Shown here piece by piece: positions 16,078 to 23,580 of a stretch of DNA of 48,420 bases. Under the pieces are notes generated by a model. It made no database searches. It saw only the letters and a list, made by a program, of their open reading frames with translations, and was not told the DNA's origin. Numbering within the stretch: the first letter of the stretch is position 1; every line of letters starts with the position of its first letter. A program made the position numbers and the translations under genes. Source of the stretch: an uncultured Oscillospiraceae bacterium (lineage in GTDB: Bacteria; Bacillota; Clostridia; Oscillospirales; Acutalibacteraceae); assembly GCA_900554335.1 (NCBI GenBank), contig USGT01000008.1, positions 1 to 48,420 on the forward strand, in the 5' to 3' direction.

Positions 16078-16482
16078 TTATTCATGACTCACTAAATTTT
16101 GTAAACTTTGTTGATATTCATGTTTTTTTACATTTTCAAATATTGCTTGATTTTTCGCGTGGTAAGCCAGCGATTGCTGCTTTATTTTGCTGTATTGTTT
16201 AAAAACGTAGTTTATTTCCTGGCATGTTAAATTTTTAAGCACGCTTACCGCATTTGGGAATAATCTTTCGCCTGAGGCGGTGCACAAACACATGGATACC
16301 AATCCGGCTTTTTTTACTAATTTTTTGTTTTTCTTAAACACATTTGAGATTTCAAGCATTGATTTGCAATTTCTTTCAAGAATTATTGTTTCATAGGCTG
16401 AAAGCAGCTTTAACCCAAGGATTTTCCCTGAAAGTAAAATGGGCTCTTTGAAATTTGATCTAAAATTAATTTTATGGTTCAT
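16078..16482 (-). CDS. Unrecognised last gene of the phage head module
   Basis: 134 residues, ATG preceded by AAAGGAAACC. No family is recognised with confidence. It is mostly helical and basic, with a central hydrophobic segment (G-L-V-S-M-C-L-C-T-A-S-G-E) and L-T-C-Q-E-I-N-Y-V-F-K-Q-Y. In tailed phages the gene after the connectors is often a head-closure or tail-assembly factor, and the E-I-N-x-V-x-x-x-Y helix would suit a tail-assembly-chaperone-like protein, but this is a guess. It ends 10 bp before the nusA-operon -35, and no further phage genes follow. Confidence 0.7.
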   Translation of the reverse strand: MNHKINFRSNFKEPILLSGKILGLKLLSAYETIILERNCKSMLEISNVFKKNKKLVKKAGLVSMCLCTASGERLFPNAVSVLKNLTCQEINYVFKQYSKIKQQSLAYHAKNQAIFENVKKHEYQQSLQNLVSHE

Positions 16483-16514
16483 TTTTCGGTTTCCTTTTTA
16501 GTTTTAATATTTTT

Positions 16515-16540
16515 TCCGGGCAAGTTTAAGTCTGCCCGGG
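16515..16540 (-). other. Intergenic hairpin inside the phage module
   Basis: CCGGGCA (16516-16522) pairs with TGCCCGG (16533-16539). On the minus strand the stem is followed by A, not T, so it is not a normal terminator. It may be an mRNA-processing or stability stem. Confidence 0.4.
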
Positions 16541-16547
16541 TTTTGAA

Positions 16548-16880
16548 TTAGGTTTTTTCTTCCAAAACGGCTCTTTCGTAAATAACTTCGCCGGAAAGAT
16601 AAACATATTCCACTTTTTTAACGCTGTAATTTTTAAGGCCTGCCATTATCACCGCTGTGGAAGCATAGCTGCTTAATTTCACATTCGGTAGGCCTATGTA
16701 TAAATATTGCTCGGTTTTTGTTTCTTCAAGATAATCGCCGTAAAGAGGGCTTTGATAATCAGATCTTAAAGGCTGGATGAAAGCTTTTGTTTTTATTGTT
16801 TTTTCAGAGGTGCACTGCACTTTAACGTCTTGCCCGAATTTGGAAATTAAAGTTTTGGCGTTATCGCAAATTTTATTCAT
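16548..16880 (-). CDS. Phage head-completion/minor structural protein (putative)
   Basis: 110 residues from the ATG at 16880, which overlaps the stop of the preceding gene by 8 bp and is preceded by AAAGGA. An earlier in-frame start would lie deep inside that gene. The sequence is beta-rich (K-A-F-I-Q-P-L-R, then Y-L-Y-I-G-L-P, then Y-V-Y-L-S-G-E-V-I-Y-E-R), like small neck or stopper proteins found after the connector in siphophage head clusters. Assignment rests mainly on gene order. Confidence 0.6.
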   Translation of the reverse strand: MNKICDNAKTLISKFGQDVKVQCTSEKTIKTKAFIQPLRSDYQSPLYGDYLEETKTEQYLYIGLPNVKLSSYASTAVIMAGLKNYSVKKVEYVYLSGEVIYERAVLEEKT

Positions 16881-17247
16881 CGTATGTAATCCTTTCGAAA
16901 ACAAATCCTTCGTCTTCTATTAAATCCGAAATTGATCTTTTCGCTTCTTGCCAAACTTTAGCTGACATTTTAACCGAGGTGTTCGGGTCTGTTTTTATTT
17001 TCATTTCTCCTGCAGTGAAAGATTCTGTCGTTAAAGTGGTTGCATTGAAAAGAGTGTATTTATAAAGTGCAAGCGCAGCTGCCGCAACTTCGAGCCTGTG
17101 GGCGTTTGTTTCTTCGTCTACTCCCTCTTTCAAGTGCCTTTTTATTTCTTGCATGCTTTCGTAGCAAACAGGAATCCATTTCGAGGAATCTTCTATTTCA
17201 ACGTTTGCAATCACTGAGAATCTTTGAACGACTATTTCTAAATTCAA
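16873..17247 (-). CDS. Phage head-tail connector protein (putative)
   Basis: 124 residues from TTG 17247, chosen because AAGGAGG lies 9 bases upstream. Extending to 17313 would run through the hairpin that follows the capsid gene. The protein is helical with an Ala-rich core (E-V-A-A-A-A-L-A-L-Y-K-Y) and K-V-W-Q-E-A-K-R-S-I-S-D-L-I, resembling the gp6-like connector proteins encoded directly after HK97-type capsids. Assigned by position and general character. Confidence 0.65.
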   Translation of the reverse strand: MNLEIVVQRFSVIANVEIEDSSKWIPVCYESMQEIKRHLKEGVDEETNAHRLEVAAAALALYKYTLFNATTLTTESFTAGEMKIKTDPNTSVKMSAKVWQEAKRSISDLIEDEGFVFERITYDE

Positions 17248-17275
17248 GTTTATTTTCCTCCTTGCTTTTGGGTTA

Positions 17276-17320
17276 AAAAAGGCGTAGCCCCTTTGCGGTT
17301 TGCCTGGTTTCAAAGGGGCT
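17276..17320 (-). terminator. Terminator/attenuator after the capsid gene
   Basis: A perfect 10-bp stem AGCCCCTTTG (17286-17295) / CAAAGGGGCT (17311-17320) with a 15-base loop. On the minus strand it is followed by ACGCCTTTTTT. It would lower expression of the connector genes relative to capsid. Confidence 0.7.
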
Positions 17321-17332
17321 GAAATCTTTTAA

Positions 17333-18358
17333 TTAAGCAACGCTGTAATCAAGAACTTTTGCTGCTTTAGCGGTTAATTTAGAGAATCCTGTTGTCATTG
17401 TGATTCCTGCTCTTTCGAGTTGCTTGTCGATTACTTTGTCAAAGTCAATTAAGATGTCTCCAGATTGAACGAGTTGAAGCGCGAAATCTTTGTCAATACC
17501 GAGGATTTTGTTTGTTCCTACTTCTTCTGAAACTATTAATTTTGCGCCCATTGGAGTTACGATGTTTCCGGTTCCTTGGAAGTCAAGCCCTGCGCAAGCA
17601 TCTCTCATTTCGTTTAATGAAAGAATGTCGTTAACTACTGCGCTGGAAGCGATCATAACGTTTAATTTGTAAGGATTAAGGCCTTTCCAGAGCTGCAAAA
17701 GGTGAGAATAAGCCAAAGTTGCGGTTGATGGTTTTGTTGTGCCGTAAGCAGCGCTGATTGATTCCGCTGCAGCTGAGCCTGAACCTACAAGCTCTGTAAC
17801 TGCATCGTCGAGTTGTTCTTTTGCTATGTCAAGGCCGATTTGTTTCAAAATCACGGTTACAACATCTAGGTTTTGAAATCTTAAAGCTTCATATGAAGAA
17901 GAAAATACTCTGCCGTGTTTTTTAAGCGAAACTAAAGAAGCATTTTTTCTAACGTTAACGCTTGGAATGCTTGAACCTTCTGCAACGTAAGATGTGCTTG
18001 AGCTGTCAGTTGTTGAAGAAATTGAGCGGTAGTCTGTTCCTTCGATTTTTGTTGTTGCTGCCACGATTGATGAAATTACTTCCGAAGAATTTATTCCTTG
18101 TTTGATTGCTCTTGCGAGAAATTCAGGGAACAAAACAGCTGAATCTGCTGTGCTGAAGAATTTGTCAACAACGTCGCATCCTGGGCCGCTTACTTTGATG
18201 TCGAATCTTTTTAACTGTCTTTGATATGCGTCTAAGTTTTCAAGTGCGCTTCCTTTATAATTTTCAGATGGGTCGAGGCTTTCAAGAACTTCTGTGAAGC
18301 TTTTTCCTCCTACGTTATACATGCCTTTTTCGAGTTTAATTGAATTACAAAATGCCAT
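17333..18358 (-). CDS. Phage major capsid protein (HK97-like)
   Basis: 341 residues from ATG 18358 (GGAGG at 18367-18371, 8-base spacing); an in-frame ATG 15 bases further upstream overlaps that ribosome site. Length, acidic N-terminal arm, central A-x-x-Q-G-type helical segments and a long C-terminal P-domain fit the HK97-fold coat protein. The context is decisive: protease/scaffold immediately upstream, connector downstream. The middle is Ser/Thr-rich (S-S-T-T-D-S-S-S-T-S). No frameshifts, so the gene may still be under selection. Confidence 0.85.
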   Translation of the reverse strand: MAFCNSIKLEKGMYNVGGKSFTEVLESLDPSENYKGSALENLDAYQRQLKRFDIKVSGPGCDVVDKFFSTADSAVLFPEFLARAIKQGINSSEVISSIVAATTKIEGTDYRSISSTTDSSSTSYVAEGSSIPSVNVRKNASLVSLKKHGRVFSSSYEALRFQNLDVVTVILKQIGLDIAKEQLDDAVTELVGSGSAAAESISAAYGTTKPSTATLAYSHLLQLWKGLNPYKLNVMIASSAVVNDILSLNEMRDACAGLDFQGTGNIVTPMGAKLIVSEEVGTNKILGIDKDFALQLVQSGDILIDFDKVIDKQLERAGITMTTGFSKLTAKAAKVLDYSVA

Positions 18359-18375
18359 TTTAAATTCCTCCATTT

Positions 18376-18714
18376 TTATATTTTAAATTGAATATTTTCG
18401 TTTTTTTGCAAATTTGGTTTTTCAGGTGTGAATTGCGGTGCAGCGGGCAATATTTGCGAAAGTTTTGTTTTGAAAGTTTTTCTTAGCGAGCTTAATTCTT
18501 CGATTGATATTTTCTCGCAAATGCTTTTCATTACTGCCATGTCAAGCTCGGGGCAAGCGGCGTTTGAAAGTTTTATAACGTCGTTTTTGAGTTCTTGCTT
18601 GTAAATTTCGCCTATTTTAGCTTTTTCTTTCAGGGTTTCAAGCGCTTTTTTGATTTCATTTTCGCTGATTTTTTCTTTTGGCTTCGGAAATAGCGATTTG
18701 ATGATTTCTTCCAT
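18376..18714 (-). CDS. Nested in-frame scaffold-like product inside the protease gene
   Basis: 112 residues, the C-terminal third of the protease reading frame, starting at ATG 18714. Directly before it lies a near-perfect ribosome site, AAAGGAGGTGAA (18721-18732), 6 bases from the ATG, although this stretch is also coding (K-G-G-E-K-N). The product is Lys/Glu-rich and helical, as expected of a capsid scaffold. Phage lambda uses the same arrangement: scaffold Nu3 is translated from an internal start in protease gene C. Separate expression is an inference. Confidence 0.65.
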   Translation of the reverse strand: MEEIIKSLFPKPKEKISENEIKKALETLKEKAKIGEIYKQELKNDVIKLSNAACPELDMAVMKSICEKISIEELSSLRKTFKTKLSQILPAAPQFTPEKPNLQKNENIQFKI

Positions 18715-19362
18715 GTTTTTTTCACCTCCTTTCAAGTGGTTTTTGTGGGATTTTATCACTCCCGCTTCTCTTTGCGCAGGAACCGCCACAAAAGACCACT
18801 CGTAAGCATCCGTTGGGTTATCAAGGATTCTAAAGCAAAGCTTTTCAGTTCCTTCGGTTTTGTATTTCCTGCCTTTGATGTGCGAGCAGGGGATAGACTT
18901 GATTTCTTTTGAGCAAATGGAGCATGAAATTTTGCTAACTGAACAGCCAACGCTCACTTCTTTTTTGATTCCTGAGTCAATTTCAAGGATTATATTTTCG
19001 TTTTTGGAGCATTTTGGCATGTATGCCTTTGCAATGAGCCTTTTGTAGGGCTCGCCGAGTGAATTGAGTTTGCCGGGGACTGCTTCTAAGAAGCATTTGA
19101 ATATTCTTGCGGTTTGGTTTTCGCTTTTCGGGTCGTGGTCTAAAATTCCTGTTTTGCCAACGAACATTTTTTCGAGTTTCAAAAGTGCTTCATCCGTGAA
19201 TTTTTCGTAGTCTCTGTCGATTTCGTTGTCGCAAAGAACGACCGAAAATGTGTAAACTTCTTCCGCTGAAAATTTTCTTCGTGTTAATTTGTTTATTAGT
19301 TCCAGGTCGTTTTCTGAAACTGCTTGATTTGCTTTGCTTTTAATCACGTAGCCGTCTTTCAT
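18376..19362 (-). CDS. Phage prohead protease fused to a scaffold region
   Basis: 328 residues. The N-terminal 210 resemble S78/U35-type prohead serine proteases: candidate catalytic His in I-L-D-H-D-P and candidate nucleophile Ser in E-V-S-V-G-C-S-V. A cysteine cluster follows (C-S-I-C, then I-P-C-S-H-I-K-G), which could bind zinc. The C-terminal 112 residues are charged and helical and have their own ribosome site. It lies between portal (13-bp gap) and capsid, the normal place for the maturation protease. Catalytic residues are inferred from motif position. Confidence 0.75.
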   Translation of the reverse strand: MKDGYVIKSKANQAVSENDLELINKLTRRKFSAEEVYTFSVVLCDNEIDRDYEKFTDEALLKLEKMFVGKTGILDHDPKSENQTARIFKCFLEAVPGKLNSLGEPYKRLIAKAYMPKCSKNENIILEIDSGIKKEVSVGCSVSKISCSICSKEIKSIPCSHIKGRKYKTEGTEKLCFRILDNPTDAYEWSFVAVPAQREAGVIKSHKNHLKGGEKNMEEIIKSLFPKPKEKISENEIKKALETLKEKAKIGEIYKQELKNDVIKLSNAACPELDMAVMKSICEKISIEELSSLRKTFKTKLSQILPAAPQFTPEKPNLQKNENIQFKI

Positions 19363-19375
19363 TTTTTTACCTCCG

Positions 19376-20524
19376 TTATTTTTCTTTTAGGCGCTTTTCG
19401 ATTTCTCTTGCTTTTGCGTTTGTGAGCCTTGTGTTTGCAATTTGCAGTTGGTCTTCAAGGTCAATCTTGCACCATGAAATTTCATAAGGGCATTTAAAGC
19501 CGTTTAGCCTTAGCCACATGTCGCATATTTTCGAAATAACCGGGTTTAAGATTCTTCTGTAAGATTCAATTTCGCTGTTTAAAATTTCAGCTTGCTGGGT
19601 GGACATTGTCTCGGTTGAAGTCCAGCTTAGGCCTAGCAAAAACGGCGGAATTGAAAGTTTGCTCACTATTTGTTCGAGCATTTGGCGCACTGGAATTTGG
19701 CTTTCTAAGATTTGGTTGTCAGCCCCGATTACTTTTATTCCAACGTCGCCAATCGCGATGAAATCCGTTGGATTTTGGCTTTTCATTGCTTTTGTCCACT
19801 CGCTTGCAATTTGCGAGGCTCTTTCTTTGGTGTAGGCTCTTTCGCCGGCATCCGAAGAAGGCTTGTATGTAACGGCAAATCTAACATTGCCAACTCTTTC
19901 CCAGTTTGCTCCAATGGTTTTGAAAATTTTAAGCAAAATCCCGCTAACAAACGGCAAGCCTTTCATTATTGAGCTGCCGTAAATGTAGCCCGGTTCAGGG
20001 TTGAGAGTTGAAATTAAAACTAACTGCGGGTATTTTATTGCTTTCATTGAACCATCGGGCTTTTTGCGGTAAATAACCAGGTTTAGTGGGTTATCTTTCG
20101 TGGTTAAAACCACGTTTGAAAGCGAAGCATTGTAAAGCGCTGCAATCGATTCGCTGTCGCCGCTTAAGACTATTTCTCCAATTGCTGTGCCGTAAGTTAA
20201 AAGCTGGTTTAAATGCGAAGAAATAAAATGATGGATGCCTCTTCCGCAGGAATTAACCTGAACGGTTGAAATAAATTTATTTATCTTTTTTTCAATTTCT
20301 TCATCTTCGCAAACGATTTTGAAATCTCCTGTGAGACGAATTATTTTTGAAATAGCTGCGTCGATCACAGGGACGGCGTCTCTGAGTGTGCGGTAAAGCT
20401 CCATTTCGTTTCCTGAAAGCGGGGAATAATTTTCTATTATGTCAAAAGGATGAGGAGCCTTGGGGTAAACGGGCGCTGTTTGAACCGCGGCGCTTTGCTG
20501 TTTTTTCTTTTTAAAAAATTCCAA
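19376..20524 (-). CDS. Phage portal protein
   Basis: 382 residues from TTG 20524, with AAGGAG (20533-20538) 8 bases upstream; an earlier ATG would overlap the terminase by 38 bp. Portal features: an early acidic/hydrophobic domain (L-Y-R-T-L-R-D-A-V-P-V-I-D-A-A-I-S-K-I), then a C-terminal I-P-P-F-L-L-G-L and a long Q-Q-A-E-I-L-N-S-E-I-E helix. It forms the dodecameric DNA channel and docks the terminase. The neighbours on each side are terminase and protease. Confidence 0.85.
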   Translation of the reverse strand: MEFFKKKKQQSAAVQTAPVYPKAPHPFDIIENYSPLSGNEMELYRTLRDAVPVIDAAISKIIRLTGDFKIVCEDEEIEKKINKFISTVQVNSCGRGIHHFISSHLNQLLTYGTAIGEIVLSGDSESIAALYNASLSNVVLTTKDNPLNLVIYRKKPDGSMKAIKYPQLVLISTLNPEPGYIYGSSIMKGLPFVSGILLKIFKTIGANWERVGNVRFAVTYKPSSDAGERAYTKERASQIASEWTKAMKSQNPTDFIAIGDVGIKVIGADNQILESQIPVRQMLEQIVSKLSIPPFLLGLSWTSTETMSTQQAEILNSEIESYRRILNPVISKICDMWLRLNGFKCPYEISWCKIDLEDQLQIANTRLTNAKAREIEKRLKEK

Positions 20525-20537
20525 TTTTCTTTCTCCT

Positions 20538-21794
20538 TTATATTCTTTGAGTTGCCAGCGCAAAAAACGGCTCATCGTCGTAGGAGTTCATTATTGTGCT
20601 GACGAAATATCTTATGTCGTCCATTGCGTGGTCGTTTTCTTTGACTGGTGTGTCTTTTGCTGTGGTGTTTTGCCATCTGTAAAGAGAAAATTCTCTTATA
20701 GAATCGGCGCAATTTTTGCAGATTTTAATATCACCTCTTTTTAGGGCTAAGGCCACTTCGCTTATTCCTTCGTTTACGTTGTTCCTGGCGGGAATGACTT
20801 TAATCTGCCCGTATCTTTTAATAAGAGTTATAAAGCTTGCTGCTGAAGGGTCAACTGCCATGCAGTCTATGTTTTTACCTTCAATCATTTTTAAAATTTG
20901 CCTGTAATGTTCTTCGTCTGTTCGGCTCTCACCTTCTTTTCTGGAATCAAAATAGTATTCGTTTATTCTGTACCACGTTCCATTTATATTGCCCCACAGG
21001 CCGCATGAAGTGGGGTTTACAATGCCGTAGTCGCATGAAAGAGCATATCGCGATGGCGTTTCTTTTGGGGTTTCGCAGAATGAAGATTCTTTTGTCATGT
21101 AAGGGTAGATAATTCCTTCGACGGCAACCCATTTTCCTTCGATGAACCGCTGGTAGAATGTTCCGCTGTAAAGGCGTTTGTATCTTTCTTTGAGGCCTTC
21201 TGAAAGCGAAGGGTTATCGTCCATCGTGAAGTGCAAGTAGAGCGTTTTTCTTGCTTTTGCTTTTAAAATCCACTCTCTGTAAAACCAGTGCCCGGGGTAT
21301 TCCGGGTTGCAGTTAAACCAAAATTTTGAGCCCGCAACCGAGCACCTTGCAAGCGCCTGCTCAACGAAAGACCTTGGCATCAGCGCAACTTCATCGAACA
21401 AAACTCCCGAAAGCGTCATGCCTTGAATCAGCGCTGCCGAGGATTCATCCTTCCCGCCAAAAAGGTAAAATGTGTTTGTTCTTCCCATGAATGAAATTTC
21501 AATCAAATTTTCAGAAAGCTTTTGTTTGCATTCAAAGCCAAGCCCCGAAATTATTGGAATTAGCGGTGAAGTAACGTTCCTTCGGATGGATTTTATTGTT
21601 TTGCCGCAAATTGCAAATGAGCTCCCGCTGAATTTGTAAAAGGCCCAAAGTATGAAAGAAATCGACATGCAAAGCGTTTTGCCGCTTCTTACCGAGCCGT
21701 CGCAGATAAGCGCATCAAGGTTTTCGTGAGGAGAGTTTTTAACCCACCAAGTCAAAGTTATGACTTGTTTTTTCGAAAATTTTTCGAATTTCAT
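20538..21794 (-). CDS. Phage terminase large subunit
   Basis: 418 residues, complete length for PBSX-type TerL. ATPase domain: Walker A G-S-V-R-S-G-K-T (about 33-40), Walker B L-S-G-V-L-F-D-E-V-A. Nuclease domain: C-D-Y-G-I-V-N-P, V-D-P-S-A-A-S-F and a late acidic H-A-M-D-D-I-R-Y. It packages DNA into proheads through the portal. It directly abuts TerS and the portal gene. All motifs look intact. Confidence 0.92.
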   Translation of the reverse strand: MKFEKFSKKQVITLTWWVKNSPHENLDALICDGSVRSGKTLCMSISFILWAFYKFSGSSFAICGKTIKSIRRNVTSPLIPIISGLGFECKQKLSENLIEISFMGRTNTFYLFGGKDESSAALIQGMTLSGVLFDEVALMPRSFVEQALARCSVAGSKFWFNCNPEYPGHWFYREWILKAKARKTLYLHFTMDDNPSLSEGLKERYKRLYSGTFYQRFIEGKWVAVEGIIYPYMTKESSFCETPKETPSRYALSCDYGIVNPTSCGLWGNINGTWYRINEYYFDSRKEGESRTDEEHYRQILKMIEGKNIDCMAVDPSAASFITLIKRYGQIKVIPARNNVNEGISEVALALKRGDIKICKNCADSIREFSLYRWQNTTAKDTPVKENDHAMDDIRYFVSTIMNSYDDEPFFALATQRI

Positions 21795-22313
21795 TTAATC
21801 CTCCATCGGTTTTTTCTCCGAATCATGCAGGCTTTTTATGCTTTGTTCAAGCACAAAGTAGAAGGGCTCTTTTTCCGAGTGGTTTGTAACTTCGATTTGT
21901 TCGAGTTTTTCAAGCGCTCTTAATCTATCGAAGAATTTAATTTCCATGGCGCCGTCTTTGGGCTTTTTTATTTCCGCAATGTTGAAAAGGTCCATTTTGT
22001 TTAAATCTTCAGGTTTTAAATTTTCTGAGAATAAAAGTTTTATAGAATCCGAAATGCTTCCGAATGCCAAGCGTTCATAGCCGCTTATCGCGCGGAACAT
22101 CAAATTTTGCCGTTTTTCTATGTACATACTTTTGATTTTTTCCGAAATTTTGTTTTCAAGCAAAAGCTCTGCGCCTTTTCTTTCGGGGCAAGTTTTGAAT
22201 CCAGCTAAAACCGCTGCTTCTTTTGCGCTGCCCGTGCTTATGTAATGCTGGCAGAATTCAAGTTCCTTTTTGCTTAGCTCTCTCGGGCCTTTTTGGTGAT
22301 TTGAAATTTTCAA
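21795..22313 (-). CDS. Phage terminase small subunit
   Basis: 172 residues from TTG 22313; a perfect GGAGG (22322-22326) lies 8 bases upstream, whereas an earlier ATG start would run back into a terminator. The N-terminal DNA-binding segment L-S-K-K-E-L-E-F-C-Q-H-Y-I-x-T-G-S-A-K-E-A-A-V-L-A-G-F is characteristic of Terminase_2-type TerS. It recognises the packaging site. First gene of the head module. Its stop is directly adjacent to the TerL start. No clear promoter seen upstream. Confidence 0.85.
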   Translation of the reverse strand: MKISNHQKGPRELSKKELEFCQHYISTGSAKEAAVLAGFKTCPERKGAELLLENKISEKIKSMYIEKRQNLMFRAISGYERLAFGSISDSIKLLFSENLKPEDLNKMDLFNIAEIKKPKDGAMEIKFFDRLRALEKLEQIEVTNHSEKEPFYFVLEQSIKSLHDSEKKPMED

Positions 22314-22390
22314 GTTGTTATCCTCCTTAAATTTTTTAATTTTCATATATCGTCGAAAAAAGTAGAATTTTTGCACATTTGAGGGCAAAA

Positions 22391-22430
22391 AATAAAAAAT
22401 CCGCAAAATTCTTTTTAGAACTTCACGGAT
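22391..22430 (-). terminator. Strong terminator after the YtxH-like gene
   Basis: A 14-bp stem (22399-22412 / 22417-22430, three G-T pairs, loop TTTT), followed on the minus strand by TTTTTTATTTTTTG. It separates the 78-residue gene from the phage module. Confidence 0.85.
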
Positions 22431-22436
22431 CAAAAA

Positions 22437-22673
22437 TTAAATCTCAGTGCTGTCGATTTTGGTTTTAATGTTGTGTGTTAGCTCTTCTGCACCTTCGAGC
22501 ATTCTGCTTGCATTTCTTTGCACGTTTTTTTGAAAACGTTTGTCATGGTCAAAGAAATACATTCCAACCATTCCGGCAATCGTGCCGAGCACAGCTCCTG
22601 CTAAAATCAATCTTGTTGCCATGCAGATTTTTTTGCAAAGGCAGTCGTGTTCTTGATATTCCGGTCTACACAT
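22437..22673 (-). CDS. YtxH-like small membrane protein
   Basis: 78 residues with a Cys-rich start (C-R-P-E-Y-Q-E-H-D-C-L-C-K-K-I-C), one glycine-containing membrane helix (about 22-41, L-I-L-A-G-A-V-L-G-T-I-A-G), and a charged helical tail. That architecture is typical of YtxH/YtxG-like general-stress or sporulation proteins. ATG preceded by AGGAGC. It is separated from the phage genes by a strong terminator, so it is probably not part of that module. Divergent from yunB. Confidence 0.7.
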   Translation of the reverse strand: MCRPEYQEHDCLCKKICMATRLILAGAVLGTIAGMVGMYFFDHDKRFQKNVQRNASRMLEGAEELTHNIKTKIDSTEI

Positions 22674-22865
22674 AATCTTCAGCTCCTTTTATTAATTTTT
22701 TAGGTAAAAATTTTTTACCCAGTTAGTATTGTGCCCCAAACTTCTTGGATTAAATCAGGTTATGCTTTACTTTTTAATATCAAAAATTTACCATGCGGCA
22801 AATTCACCAAAGGCAAAGCCGGGCGATATACTGATTTATAAGACTTTAACCCGGCAGGTGATTTA

Positions 22866-23516
22866 ATGGCTCGAAAAATAGTTTTAAAAAGCAGGCACAA
22901 AAAGCTTTTGCTATTTCTTTTGGTGCTTCTTGGAGTTTCGCTTTTCCTTCATTTCAAGTTTCGCCCCGTCATAAAAGCAATTTCAGTTAGCAAAGCAAAA
23001 GTTATTTCTACCGAAGCCGTCAACGAAGCGATTTTGCAGGAGCTTTCTGAAAATAAAGAAGCTTACAGCGAAATAGTAAAGCTTGAAAAGCTCGAAAATG
23101 GGGAATTAACCGCTATTCTTTCTGACATGCAAAAAGTCAATAAACTAAAATCGCGCGTTGGTATGATTATTCAAAACAAATTTTTGAGTCTTAAAGACAG
23201 GAAGATTTCAGTTGCGCTGGGCACTCTTTCGGGAATTGAAATGTTTAACGGCCTTGGCCCGGGTGTTCCGATGAAAATTTCTGTCAGTGGTAACGTTTCA
23301 ACTGATTTTAAAACTTCGTTTAGCGGTGCGGGAATCAACCAGACGATTTACCAAATTTACCTTTATATTCGCACGAGAATCTGCGTTATGGTTCCGGGCT
23401 GTTCTTGCTGCGAAGATTTTGAAAGCAGCTTTTTGGTTTCTGAAATTGTGGTTCTTGGTAATGTTCCGAAGGTTTATTCCTCGCAGGGGAATTTAAACGT
23501 TAGCCCGTCGGAGTAA
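22866..23516 (+). CDS. yunB: Sporulation protein YunB
   Basis: 216 residues. One N-terminal membrane helix (about 12-30), then the YunB pattern: R-P-V-I-K-A, S-T-E-A-V-N-E-A, V-A-L-G-T-L-S-G, G-L-G-P-G-V-P, S-G-A-G-I-N-Q-T-I-Y-Q-I-Y-L and the late V-V-L-G-N-V-P-K-V-Y. In Bacillus subtilis yunB is under sigma-E control and needed for normal sporulation. Upstream, GATATACT (22825-22832) resembles a sigma-E -10 box but the -35 is poor. An insertion with C-S-C-C-E-D near 178 is unusual. It shows that the organism belongs to a sporulating lineage. Confidence 0.9.
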   Translation: MARKIVLKSRHKKLLLFLLVLLGVSLFLHFKFRPVIKAISVSKAKVISTEAVNEAILQELSENKEAYSEIVKLEKLENGELTAILSDMQKVNKLKSRVGMIIQNKFLSLKDRKISVALGTLSGIEMFNGLGPGVPMKISVSGNVSTDFKTSFSGAGINQTIYQIYLYIRTRICVMVPGCSCCEDFESSFLVSEIVVLGNVPKVYSSQGNLNVSPSE

Positions 23517-23580
23517 GTAACCTTTTGCCAGGCTGAAAAATAAAATAATAATGACGCTAAGTCTAAGGTTGGTGTTGTTT

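Noticed and set aside
20525..20575. Portal start at 20575
   Set aside because: It would overlap the terminase gene by 38 bp and lacks a ribosome site; TTG 20524 has AAGGAG at the correct distance.
16078..22313. Complete prophage
   Set aside because: No integrase, repressor, replication, tail or lysis genes lie on either side within the window, and typical host genes flank it directly.
22399..22433. Longer terminase small subunit starting at 22433
   Set aside because: The extra N-terminus would be translated from a strong terminator hairpin. TTG 22313 has a perfect ribosome site.
23517..23580. Thiamin (TPP) riboswitch before the ABC importer
   Set aside because: The gap is too short, and none of the conserved THI-box stretches are present.
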